A DNA stretch of 64,000 bases, from positions 1-64,000 of the forward strand of contig JAEYYB010000138.1 in assembly GCA_023430975.1 (NCBI GenBank). Reading direction: 5' to 3'. The translations under genes were made by a program, and so were the position numbers. The notes beneath the pieces are model-generated. The model had not been told where the DNA came from, did no database searches, and saw only the letters and a program-made list of their open reading frames with translations. This DNA is from Bacillota bacterium (lineage in GTDB: Bacteria; Bacillota; Clostridia; Acetivibrionales; DSM-2933). Shown here piece after piece: positions 36,658-44,876 of this stretch (its first letter is position 1; the number at the start of each line of letters is the position of its first letter).

Positions 36658-37398
36658 TTGGTGCTTTGGAGTAAGAGAGAAAAAAAGGATGCTTCAAAAA
36701 AGAATGAAGATATTTCCCAGATAATTGAAAGGATAAAGAGTGGTGACAATAAACTCAGGGAAAGATTTATAGAGGATTACCGACCTTTTATTATAGGTTG
36801 TGTTTCAAAGCAAATGAACAGATTTATTGATTTAGAGAATAGTGAAGAGTTTAGTATAGGGCTAATGGCTTTTGATGAAGCCATTAGCAGCTATAATATA
36901 ATGAAGGGGCAGCACTTTTTAAGCTTTGCAGAGCTTGTAATCAGTAGAAGGTTAATAAACCATAGAAAAAAAGAGGTTAAGAATTCAAAAGTAATACCAT
37001 TTTCTTATTTCGGGGGAGAAAGTGAACTGGTTATTGAGAACTCCATTTCTCAAAAATCCGTATACCTCCATTATGATAGATATGAAATGCGTGAAGAGAT
37101 ATTAATTTACAATCAGAAGCTTGAACTTTTTGGAATAACAATGGACGACCTTGTAAAGAAGTCTCCAAAGCATAAAGATTCCAAAGAACTTATGATTGGC
37201 ATAGCAAAAATTATTGCAGATAATGATTTTTTATATAACAAGCTTATAAGTAAAAAAACATTGCCAATGTCAGATCTCATTGCATACATAACTGTAAATC
37301 CTAAAACTGTTGAGAAAAACAGAAAATACATAATAGCAGTTTGTTTGGCATTAAAAAGTGAGCTTGAAATTATTAAAGGATTCATTAAGAAGTTTTAG
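36658..37398 (+). CDS. sigI: RNA polymerase sigma factor SigI (first)
   Basis: A 246-residue SigI: an N-terminal sigma region 2-like part with NSEEFSIGLMAFDEAISSYN and FLSFAELVISRRLINHRKKE, and the C-terminal SigI domain with SPKHKDSKELMIGIAKIIAD and NPKTVEKNRKYIIAV. SigI factors in cellulolytic clostridia direct cellulosomal gene sets and are held at the membrane by RsgI. It starts at TTG 36658 or GTG 36661 after AAAGGGG. It begins 54 bases after the poly-lysine synthetase-like gene without a terminator, so shared transcription is possible. The rsgI start is 17 bases downstream. Confidence 0.93.
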   Translation: MVLWSKREKKDASKKNEDISQIIERIKSGDNKLRERFIEDYRPFIIGCVSKQMNRFIDLENSEEFSIGLMAFDEAISSYNIMKGQHFLSFAELVISRRLINHRKKEVKNSKVIPFSYFGGESELVIENSISQKSVYLHYDRYEMREEILIYNQKLELFGITMDDLVKKSPKHKDSKELMIGIAKIIADNDFLYNKLISKKTLPMSDLIAYITVNPKTVEKNRKYIIAVCLALKSELEIIKGFIKKF

Positions 37399-37414
37399 AA
37401 AGGGGGGAATATGG

Positions 37415-39022
37415 ATGATTAAAAGTGGAGTTATCATTAAACTTGAGAAAAAAGAGGCAATTGTATTCAATGATTTGTTGGAATACGAGAAGATAAAAAG
37501 AGTTGAAGGAATGTTTGAAGGACAGACAATAGAATACAGGATATCAAAGTATGAAAATGTATACAAAAAATTAAAAATGCTTTCAGGTGCAGCAGCGGTT
37601 TTAGTTTTAATATTTAGCTTCTATCTGTGGTTTGCAGTAAATAGTGAGCCCGAGATTTTTGCATTTGTGGATTTGGATATAAACCCTAGCATGGAGTTTT
37701 CAATAGATGAAAATAATTGTGTAATTGGATTGAAACCATTAAACAGTGATGCACAAAAAGTTGGGAATTCTCTTGGCAAGACGGCCGGGAAGCCTATAAA
37801 TGAGGCAATTGATCATGTAATCATGAAATTACATGCAGAAGGCATTTTAAAAAGAAAGGAAAATCATAAAATATTGATTTCTTCAACACTTAATTCAACA
37901 GGTTTAAGTCAAGATGATAAGAAGAACAATTATAAAAAGCTTGATGACACAATGAAACTGATAGAAGTCACTCTTTCAAAGCAGAAGGATGTAAATATAT
38001 CTGTAAAGACCTATTTAAGCATGGATCCTGAAATTAGAAAAAACAGCCAGAAAAATAAGATGTCCATAGCAAGGTATGCTGTTTATGAGAGTAAGAATAA
38101 TAGGGAATTTTCTTTGCAAGAAGCAAAAAGTGCAACGGTAGACCAGCTGTTTGAATATTTGGCGGATGACAAGTTCAAGGATGATTTTTCAAACAATGCT
38201 TCAGTTGATGATAAAGGGAAAACAGCATCAAATGAAGCATCAAACGGCACTAAAAAGCCTACTCCATCAGGAAAACAGCATGGACAGCAAAAAGACAATA
38301 GCAAAAAGGCAGAGGTAGATTTGAATAATGATTATAAAGGTTCCGATAAAGCTAATCAGGATAAAAGTCAATCCAATAAGAGGGATGCTTATTCTGATAA
38401 AGTTTTGTCTGAAACAAATGAAAAACATGATGATAATGAATATAATCAACGTTATAATTATACACCAGCAGCTGTTGTAACTCCGATACCTACAGATATA
38501 TCTACGGTACTACCGCAAGTTACTTTGTATCCTACGGCAAATCCGGTTTCTACGGCGACACCAGTAATACCAGTAACAGTACCGGTAACAACATCGGTAA
38601 AAATACTAGTAACAACACCTATTCCACCGGTAAAAACTACACCAAATTCTACAGCTGCAGTTACAGGCAAGATGCCGGGACCTGGTAAAGATACTATTCT
38701 TGATAGAGACAAACATGATAGGGATGATATGAATAATCATGGAAAGGATACAAACCGAGAACCGGGCAAATTGCCTTTGCATCCCAATGTAACACAACCT
38801 ACATTTAGGCCCGACCTTACACCCCATGCAATTCCTTCCATGGGACCTGCTACAGCACCGGCATCAAAGCTGACACCGGTACCGGCAACAATGCCTACAT
38901 TGTCTTCTGGTGCTACTCCTGGACCAATTCCTACATTGAAGCCAGGTAATCTGCCTGGAGATCATATTATGTCAAGGGATACACCTTTACCGACATCGCT
39001 TCCTCCTATAAGAAGACCTTAA
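37415..39022 (+). CDS. rsgI: RsgI-type anti-sigma factor without a recognisable carbohydrate-binding domain
   Basis: The ATG at 37415 (MIKSGVIIKLEKKEAIVFND) has AGGGGGGAA eleven bases ahead. Residues 1-50 form the cytoplasmic SigI-binding RsgI_N domain, 53-76 a membrane helix, and 81-235 the extracytoplasmic domain containing DLDINPSMEF (Asn90-Pro91), the site at which RsgI proteins are known to undergo autoproteolysis. The remaining half is a Lys/Asp-rich then Pro/Thr-rich low-complexity tail (PVTTSVKILVTTPIPPVKTT) with no CBM, PA14 or glycoside hydrolase. Other RsgI proteins sense polysaccharides through such C-terminal domains; this one must sense otherwise or has lost its sensor. Confidence 0.9.
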   Translation: MIKSGVIIKLEKKEAIVFNDLLEYEKIKRVEGMFEGQTIEYRISKYENVYKKLKMLSGAAAVLVLIFSFYLWFAVNSEPEIFAFVDLDINPSMEFSIDENNCVIGLKPLNSDAQKVGNSLGKTAGKPINEAIDHVIMKLHAEGILKRKENHKILISSTLNSTGLSQDDKKNNYKKLDDTMKLIEVTLSKQKDVNISVKTYLSMDPEIRKNSQKNKMSIARYAVYESKNNREFSLQEAKSATVDQLFEYLADDKFKDDFSNNASVDDKGKTASNEASNGTKKPTPSGKQHGQQKDNSKKAEVDLNNDYKGSDKANQDKSQSNKRDAYSDKVLSETNEKHDDNEYNQRYNYTPAAVVTPIPTDISTVLPQVTLYPTANPVSTATPVIPVTVPVTTSVKILVTTPIPPVKTTPNSTAAVTGKMPGPGKDTILDRDKHDRDDMNNHGKDTNREPGKLPLHPNVTQPTFRPDLTPHAIPSMGPATAPASKLTPVPATMPTLSSGATPGPIPTLKPGNLPGDHIMSRDTPLPTSLPPIRRP

Positions 39023-39054
39023 TAAATTACAAACCCTTATTCCCTTCTATAATG

Positions 39055-39104
39055 CAACTGCTCAAACTCCCTTAAATCCAGGCAATTTGAGCAGTTGTTT
39101 TTTT
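39055..39104 (+). terminator. Terminator of the first sigI-rsgI operon
   Basis: CAACTGCTCAAACT and AATTTGAGCAGTTG pair around a 15-base loop and are followed by seven T. Confidence 0.88.
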
Positions 39105-39124
39105 ATGGAACTTAGGCCTTAATA

Positions 39125-39544
39125 TTACAAAAGATTTTCCACTATATTTATTGCATCTTTGACGCACTTGGAGCAAATAGTGGAAAAAAGCCCTTGTTCC
39201 CTTGCAGTTGTCATATCACACCCAAGTATATCCTTGCACATTATAGACTTGTTTCTCTTTTCAAACTCATCACAAAATTTATCTATAACTGAATAGGTTC
39301 TTTCATGGGAAATGGAGTCTTGGGCATCTGTTTTGCCATACTTTAAACCTATAAGCATTATAGCACCTGAAACAGCCCCACAAATTAATTGTTTTCTGGC
39401 AATACCCCCTCCAAAGCCATTAGCAATTTTTAAAGCGAGTTCCTTTTCAAGACCCATTTTATCACTAAGTGCAGCTAATACTACCTGCGAGCAAATAAAA
39501 CCGTCATTAAACATATCTGCTGCTTCCTGAGCTTTTGATATCAT
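39125..39544 (-). CDS. C_GCAxxG_C_C family Cys-rich protein
   Basis: A 139-residue protein with the spaced Cys pattern of the C_GCAxxG_C_C family: FNDGFICSQVVLAAL, then KQLICGAVSGAIMLIGLKYG (the core motif), IMCKDILGCD and ICSKCV. Members are thought to be redox-active or metal-binding cytoplasmic proteins in anaerobes; no substrate is established. All expected Cys are present. AGGGGGGGTAAAT precedes the ATG, a strong ribosome site. It sits between the rsgI terminator and the GH43 gene and looks unrelated to polysaccharide use. Confidence 0.88.
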   Translation of the reverse strand: MISKAQEAADMFNDGFICSQVVLAALSDKMGLEKELALKIANGFGGGIARKQLICGAVSGAIMLIGLKYGKTDAQDSISHERTYSVIDKFCDEFEKRNKSIMCKDILGCDMTTAREQGLFSTICSKCVKDAINIVENLL

Positions 39545-39662
39545 ATATTTACCCCCCCAAACAAGATTATTGTAATTATGATTGTTGTAATTATGTTATA
39601 TTAAGACAAAAATAGAAAATTACTAACAGTGATTAATCTTTAGCATTTCTCTGGTACAAATT

Positions 39663-41165
39663 TTAATAGCTTAAGCTTGTTTTGTTAAAATTCATTGCCA
39701 GAATGAGAACATCACTCATATTGATTGATCCATCTCTGTTTATGTCAATGCTTGCAACATATTTTGAATCATTGGAAATGCTGTTAAAGCTTTTTGCTAG
39801 TATTATGACGTCCGACATGTTAATAGCATTATCCCCATTAAAATCCCCTGCCATAAGCTTTATCGGAGAATTTTCAAAAGAAAGCTGGGTATTGGAGTTT
39901 ATTATAATGTTCTTAATATCTCTGGATAGGTAGCCATCCTTGCTAACTTTTACTGAATAACCGGAAGTATTTTTCGGTAAATCTCTTATCATAAAGTATC
40001 CATTTTGATCAGTAATAGCTGACTTACCTGTTTCAGGGACTTCAACCCTAAAGCCTGAAGTTAGTAAAGGCTTTGAGCTTTCAGTGTATGAAAATTCGGG
40101 TGATACATATCCCGAAAGAGTGTATGTACTTGGGATAGTCGATGTAGGAGTTGGAGTTAAAACAGGTGTAGAAGTTAGAGTTGGATTGGGTGTGGAAGTA
40201 GGAGTGGCAACAGGTTTTCCTGCAAGAATTCCATCCAATTCTGTTTTTGTCACACTTACAACGCTTCCGTGTCTTACTCCTGCCGGAACGCTTATGTTAG
40301 TCACCTTAGTCCAGCTTGTAGAACCCAAATCAGTAGTTTTCCAGCACTCGAATTGACCGTTTTGATTAAAAAGATCAGCATACATATACCATGTGTTGGA
40401 ATTGTTATCTTTGAAAACAAATGGGCCTTCTGTGCCGGCTGATGTGATAAAATTAGGTGTATGTACAGTGAAGCTGTTTGGATTTAATGTTGTTGATTTG
40501 GCACCTTTAATTGATTTTCCTGTTGAACGCTCATCCTTGAAAAACAAATAAGCTGTGCCGTTATGCTGGATGACATCAGAGTCTATTACATCATACCCGG
40601 GATCAAAAAATACTTCACTTGGGGTTATTGTATTGAAATCAGTGGTATAATTTACATAAGTGCGATTATAATCGGTATTTCCAGACCATATGATACCATA
40701 TTGCTTTTTATTGTAGTCGTAGAACACTTCTGGTGCCCATGCGTGCATGTTTGTTGAGTGAACCTTGAGCAAACGCTCGTTTTTAAAGGTAATAAGGTCA
40801 TCAGATTCCCACAAATGGATGTACTGGCTGTGATCCGACCAAGTTGTTCCAAGCATGTCTGTGGCAACTATAACAAAGCCTCCATCCTGCTTTCTGCGGA
40901 TATATGGATCACGGATGCCTTTGGTTCCCATAGTTGCATAAAGAACGGGTTTGCCGTCTTTGATATTTTTCCAGTTAAGGCCATCAGTGCTGTAACAGAG
41001 ATTCAAGCCATACTCGCCTGATGCCTGCTTAAAATAGCCCATGATATAACCGGAGTAGCTTTCAGCAGATACCGGCTGGCCAATAGATAGGAAAACCACT
41101 GATGAATAAATGAAGATCATAATAATAATCAGGATTCTTTTAAAATTTTTATTAATCATGTACAA
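39663..41165 (-). CDS. Cellulosomal GH43-like enzyme with X-module and dockerin
   Basis: A 500-residue secreted protein with a signal peptide (1-35). The five-bladed propeller catalytic domain (about 38-320) has the GH43-type Asp in GIRDPYIRRK, the second Asp in YDVIDSDVIQ and the acid Glu in GTEGPFVFKD, plus MHAWAPEVFYD. GH43 enzymes remove arabinose or xylose from hemicellulose and pectin side chains. A Thr/Pro linker leads to an X-module (YTLSGYVSPEFSYTE to IINSNTQLSF) and a two-repeat dockerin with NMSDVIILAKSFN and NMSDVLILAMNFN. This X-dockerin pair resembles the C-terminal pair of C. thermocellum CipA. The substrate is not resolved beyond the family. Confidence 0.88.
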   Translation of the reverse strand: MYMINKNFKRILIIIMIFIYSSVVFLSIGQPVSAESYSGYIMGYFKQASGEYGLNLCYSTDGLNWKNIKDGKPVLYATMGTKGIRDPYIRRKQDGGFVIVATDMLGTTWSDHSQYIHLWESDDLITFKNERLLKVHSTNMHAWAPEVFYDYNKKQYGIIWSGNTDYNRTYVNYTTDFNTITPSEVFFDPGYDVIDSDVIQHNGTAYLFFKDERSTGKSIKGAKSTTLNPNSFTVHTPNFITSAGTEGPFVFKDNNSNTWYMYADLFNQNGQFECWKTTDLGSTSWTKVTNISVPAGVRHGSVVSVTKTELDGILAGKPVATPTSTPNPTLTSTPVLTPTPTSTIPSTYTLSGYVSPEFSYTESSKPLLTSGFRVEVPETGKSAITDQNGYFMIRDLPKNTSGYSVKVSKDGYLSRDIKNIIINSNTQLSFENSPIKLMAGDFNGDNAINMSDVIILAKSFNSISNDSKYVASIDINRDGSINMSDVLILAMNFNKTSLSY

Positions 41166-41313
41166 CCTCCTTATTGACTGGTTTGAAAATATTTTATATT
41201 AAAAGTTATTAATGTCACTAAACTTCAGCTTATTAAGGTGCTTAATAATAGTATATATTTACTAGAAATAGCTTTCAAGCAATATATTTATATAATAATT
41301 TTAATTAAAAAGT

Positions 41314-41342
41314 ACCCTAAAATTTTTTTGCTTTTCGCATAT
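41314..41342 (+). promoter_or_regulatory. Candidate SigI-type promoter of the CE12 operon
   Basis: TACCCTAAAA (-35, 41313-41322) and TTCGCATA (-10, 41335-41342) with 18 bases between CCC and CG. The same layout precedes the second sigI (44082) and the PL11 gene (49379). The SigI consensus (C-rich -35, CG-containing -10) is recalled from B. subtilis and C. thermocellum work. Confidence 0.6.
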
Positions 41343-41428
41343 TAATAATATTGAGTGTGAGTTCTTATATCTTGAGGTAAAAATGATTTAAATGATTTCC
41401 ATTTTATAACTTTTTAGGGGGACGTATT

Positions 41429-42502
41429 ATGAGAAAAATTGTAAGTCTAGGGTTGGTGTTTTTTTTACTGTTTACTTGTTTTGCAATACCGCTATGGCAG
41501 ATCCGGGCTGAAGCAGCTGATGCCAAGCCAACTGTTTATATTTGCGGTGATTCAACTGTCCAGAGCTATTCGGCAAGCTATGCTCCACAAGCGGGTTGGG
41601 GACAGGTTATAGCAAAATATTTTACATCGGATGTCTTATTTGTAAATAAAGCCATAGCAGGCAGAAGCTCAAAAAGCTTTATAGCAGATGGACGTCTGGA
41701 TGAAATTATTAAAGTTATAAAGGCTAATGACTATATGTTCATACAGTTCGGTCATAATGATGCCACTATAAGCAATCCTGATCGTTATGCAGAAGCTGGT
41801 ACCACATATAAGGAATGCTTAAGACAGTTTATTGACAGGGCAAGGGAAAAAGGTGCTGTTCCTGTATTATTTACACCTGTTGCAAGATTAAATTACGTTA
41901 ATGGTGCTTTTAAAAATGATTTTCCTGCATATTGTACAGCCATGAAAGAAGTAGCCATGGAGAAAAATGTACCTTGTATAGACTTGATGAGTAAGTGTTT
42001 AAGCTATTATACTTCAATAGGATATGACAAGGTTTATCCTTTTTATATGGTTTCATCAAATGGAACCGATTATACGCACTTTACCGAGACAGGTGCAATG
42101 CAAGTTGCCAGAATAGTTTCGGAAGGTGTAAAAGAATTGGGTTTGGGTATTTCCAAATATGTAATTGGGTCTTCTACGCCCACAAATACGCCCACAATAA
42201 AACCAACTGCTACGCCTACTAACACAACAAAACCAACAGACACTGTTAAACCCACAAATACTGCTACTCTTAGTCCTACAAATACTCCAGTGCTGTATAG
42301 CGAGGATTTAAACGGTGACAATGTAGTGAATATGGCGGATGTCATATTGATAGGATTATACTTTAATCAATTGGTTAATGAGCAAAACAAAAGGTTTGAT
42401 ATAAATAATGATGGAGTAATAAATATGGGTGATGTTATTAAATTGGCCATTAGTTTCAATAAATTTATAACAGCCAATCCTGATGAAGTGTATATAGATT
42501 AA
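41429..42502 (+). CDS. Cellulosomal CE12 acetylesterase (rhamnogalacturonan acetylesterase-like)
   Basis: A 357-residue secreted protein with a signal peptide (1-30). The SGNH esterase domain (about 33-248) has the nucleophile Ser42 in YICGDSTVQSY, QAGWGQ, NKAIAGRSSKSF (Gly block), QFGHNDATI (Asn block) and DYTHFTETGA (Asp/His), the layout of CE12 rhamnogalacturonan acetylesterases, which remove acetyl groups from pectin rhamnogalacturonan I. A Thr/Pro linker (about 250-288) precedes a dockerin with NMADVILIGLYFNQ and NMGDVIKLAISFN. An AGGGGGAC site is seven bases ahead. A second CE12 gene starts 16 bases after the stop, so they form an operon behind a candidate SigI promoter. Confidence 0.9.
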   Translation: MRKIVSLGLVFFLLFTCFAIPLWQIRAEAADAKPTVYICGDSTVQSYSASYAPQAGWGQVIAKYFTSDVLFVNKAIAGRSSKSFIADGRLDEIIKVIKANDYMFIQFGHNDATISNPDRYAEAGTTYKECLRQFIDRAREKGAVPVLFTPVARLNYVNGAFKNDFPAYCTAMKEVAMEKNVPCIDLMSKCLSYYTSIGYDKVYPFYMVSSNGTDYTHFTETGAMQVARIVSEGVKELGLGISKYVIGSSTPTNTPTIKPTATPTNTTKPTDTVKPTNTATLSPTNTPVLYSEDLNGDNVVNMADVILIGLYFNQLVNEQNKRFDINNDGVINMGDVIKLAISFNKFITANPDEVYID

Positions 42503-42518
42503 AATAGGAGGTCAGATT

Positions 42519-43952
42519 ATGCATAAGTGGAAAAGGTTATCAGTTACAATGAGTGCAATTGTTGCTTTTACAGCAATAAGTTTTAATATACCCGGTGCAA
42601 ATGTCAGTGCGGCAACGGACTATAAGTTTGATTTCGGAGGCGGTGGTGTTCAGTCAGGTTATATTGGAGTCAGTGCATCTACTGCTTACAGTAAATCTTT
42701 GGGCTATGGTTTTAACACTCCGGCAAATATGAAAAATGTAACTGCATCAGGAACCGGAGTAGCCAGTGATGCCGTTCAGTTTCTAACTTACGGCACAAAA
42801 AGCACTAATACCTTCAATGTAGACCTATCCAACGGTTTATACGAGGTGAAAGTTACTCTGGGTAACACAAGCAGGGCGAGTGTAGCAGCAGAGGGTGTTT
42901 TTCAGATAATTAACATGACAGGAAATAATGCAGTGGATAAATTTCAGATTCCTATAACTGATGGGCAGTTAAATCTTTTGGTAACTGAAGGCAAAGAAGG
43001 AACAGCTTTTACTTTGAGTGCTCTTGAGATTAAAAAGCTGTCGGACAACCCTGCGACAAACAAAACAATATATATAGGAGGGGACTCAACGGTATGCAAT
43101 TATTATCCCTTAGATACCAGTGAACAAGCTGGATGGGGGCAGATGCTGCCTAAATATGTAAGCACAGACCATTTTCAGATACGGAACATGGCATCAGGGG
43201 GACAGATTGCAAGGGGATTTAGGGATGATGGGCAATTTGAAGCAATAATGAAATATTTAAAGCCTGGTGATTACTTTATAATACAGCTTGGCATTAATGA
43301 CACCAATGAGAAAAACAACACTACGGAAGCACAATTCAAGGAAATAATGAGGGACATGGTTGTAAAAGCAAAGGCAACGGGTGCAACAGTTGTGCTGTCA
43401 ACTCCCCAGGGAAGGGCAACAGATTTTAATACTTCAAATGTGCATACTGCTGTCAACAGATGGTATAGATCTGCTACCATGGCTTTGGCAAAAGAAGAGA
43501 ACGTACGGCTTTTGGATTTAAATGTATTAAGCTCGGCTTATTTTACATCCATAGGGCCTGATGCGACTCTTGCACTCTATATGTCAGGAGATACATTGCA
43601 TCCAAACCGTGCAGGAGCTACACAGCTTGCTCGCATAGTTTATGAAAACCTGAAGCTGACCATTGGTTCCCCTACGCCAACTTTCACATCAACTAAAGCA
43701 CCTACTAATACACCTACCAACACACCAACACAAACAAAAGCTCCATCCAATACCCCAACTCCTACTGCCAAAACATTGGTGGAAGATATAAATGGAGACC
43801 GGGTAGTAAATATGGCGGATGTTATAATGCTTGCCCGTAACTTCAATGCCCAGGTGACTGACAGCATAAGGAACTGTGATTTGAACGGTGATGGCGTAAT
43901 CAACATGAGCGATGTTATAAAGATTGCGTTAAAATTCAATACAAGCATATAA
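42519..43952 (+). CDS. Cellulosomal two-domain CE12 acetylesterase
   Basis: A 477-residue protein with a signal peptide (1-31). An N-terminal jelly-roll domain (about 33-180; YKFDFGGGGVQSGYIGVSAS) is the beta domain commonly fused to CE12 enzymes. The SGNH domain (about 185-385) has GGDSTVCNYY, QAGWGQM, NMASGGQIARGF, QLGINDTNEK and DTLHPNRAGATQ. Note GIND in place of the GHND seen in the first esterase. A Thr/Pro/Asn linker leads to a dockerin with NMADVIMLARNFN and NMSDVIKIALKFN. Compared with the previous gene it keeps the extra domain, so the pair may differ in substrate or position of deacetylation. AGGAGG precedes the ATG. Confidence 0.9.
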   Translation: MHKWKRLSVTMSAIVAFTAISFNIPGANVSAATDYKFDFGGGGVQSGYIGVSASTAYSKSLGYGFNTPANMKNVTASGTGVASDAVQFLTYGTKSTNTFNVDLSNGLYEVKVTLGNTSRASVAAEGVFQIINMTGNNAVDKFQIPITDGQLNLLVTEGKEGTAFTLSALEIKKLSDNPATNKTIYIGGDSTVCNYYPLDTSEQAGWGQMLPKYVSTDHFQIRNMASGGQIARGFRDDGQFEAIMKYLKPGDYFIIQLGINDTNEKNNTTEAQFKEIMRDMVVKAKATGATVVLSTPQGRATDFNTSNVHTAVNRWYRSATMALAKEENVRLLDLNVLSSAYFTSIGPDATLALYMSGDTLHPNRAGATQLARIVYENLKLTIGSPTPTFTSTKAPTNTPTNTPTQTKAPSNTPTPTAKTLVEDINGDRVVNMADVIMLARNFNAQVTDSIRNCDLNGDGVINMSDVIKIALKFNTSI

Positions 43953-44010
43953 GGAATGACTAAAATATTACTAAGGAATGATTAGAAAATTGTATTTTTA
44001 AAATTAAAAA

Positions 44011-44064
44011 GCAAATCGCCATGTTATAATATTATTATGTTAATTAAACATGGCGGTTTTTGTT
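44011..44064 (+). terminator. Terminator of the CE12 operon
   Basis: AAATCGCCATGTT and AACATGGCGGTTTTT pair around a 21-base loop and end in a T run, 60 bases after the second esterase. Confidence 0.82.
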
Positions 44065-44081
44065 TTATGTTTAATAAATAT

Positions 44082-44110
44082 ATCCCGAAAAAATTTTAGA
44101 TGTACGCATA
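44082..44110 (+). promoter_or_regulatory. Candidate autoregulatory SigI promoter
   Basis: ATCCCGAAAA (-35, 44082-44091) and TACGCATA (-10, 44103-44110) with 18 bases between CCC and CG, directly upstream of the second sigI. Only about 20 bases separate it from the start codon. Confidence 0.6.
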
Positions 44111-44132
44111 TATAGCAAGGGTGTGATAGTAT

Positions 44133-44876
44133 TTGTTCAAGTTGGGTTTTAACCCTGATAATGATAAAAACAGCATTGAATACATAGTTGAAAAAATAAA
44201 ATCAGGAGATACAGATCTAAAGGAAGAATTCATCAAGGATAACATATTATATATTACCAAGCTTGTTTCTAACATTGTGGGAGCATATGTCGACAACAAA
44301 AACAGCGAAGAATTCAGTATAGGATTGTTAGCATTCAATGAAGCCATAGACAATTATGACTATAAGAGAAATGGAGATTTTTACAAGTACTCTTATATGG
44401 TTATAAAGCACAGGATTATTGATAATATCAGGAAGAACAAGAAACACCAGAATAATTTATTGTTCTCATCAATAGAAGACGATTATAATTTTAGCAATAG
44501 GTATATGGTATCAAACTCCCATTACCAGTTTGAAAAAGTTGAACTGGCGGAGGAAATTGAGCTTTTTGAGAAATGCCTATCGGATTACGAGATTTCTTTG
44601 GGAGATCTGGTATCAACCTCGCCCAAACACAAGGACTCAAGGATATTGTCGATCAAAATAGCAAGGACCCTGGCTGAAGATGAAGAATTGTACCAAAAAA
44701 TGATTAGGAAAAAATGTATTCCATTATCAGATTTGCTTAAAAAAATTCAGGCTAGCAAAAAAACAGTTGTTAGAAATAGAAAATTCATTATTGCTGTGAG
44801 CTTGATACTAAGGAGCAAACTTGATGACCTAAAGGAGTTTGTTGTAAACATGGAAAAGAGGGAAAAGTATGAATGA
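44133..44876 (+). CDS. sigI: RNA polymerase sigma factor SigI (second)
   Basis: A 247-residue SigI paralogue: NSEEFSIGLLAFNEAIDNYD, FYKYSYMVIKHRIIDNIRKN, TSPKHKDSRILSIKIARTLA and KKTVVRNRKFIIAVSLI match the first copy segment by segment, showing duplication and divergence. The TTG at 44133 follows an AAGGGTGTGA site. The gene overlaps the next rsgI by eight bases, indicating translational coupling. It lies between CE12 and PL11/CotH genes and probably directs part of that set, given the promoter-like motifs found there. Confidence 0.93.
   Translation: MFKLGFNPDNDKNSIEYIVEKIKSGDTDLKEEFIKDNILYITKLVSNIVGAYVDNKNSEEFSIGLLAFNEAIDNYDYKRNGDFYKYSYMVIKHRIIDNIRKNKKHQNNLLFSSIEDDYNFSNRYMVSNSHYQFEKVELAEEIELFEKCLSDYEISLGDLVSTSPKHKDSRILSIKIARTLAEDEELYQKMIRKKCIPLSDLLKKIQASKKTVVRNRKFIIAVSLILRSKLDDLKEFVVNMEKREKYE

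Noticed and set aside
38458..38712. Minus-strand frame of 84 codons in rsgI
   Set aside because: It is the mirror of the Thr/Pro/Val-rich repeat tail of the anti-sigma gene. Its Val/Gly/Thr composition is an artefact of that repeat and it has no ribosome site.
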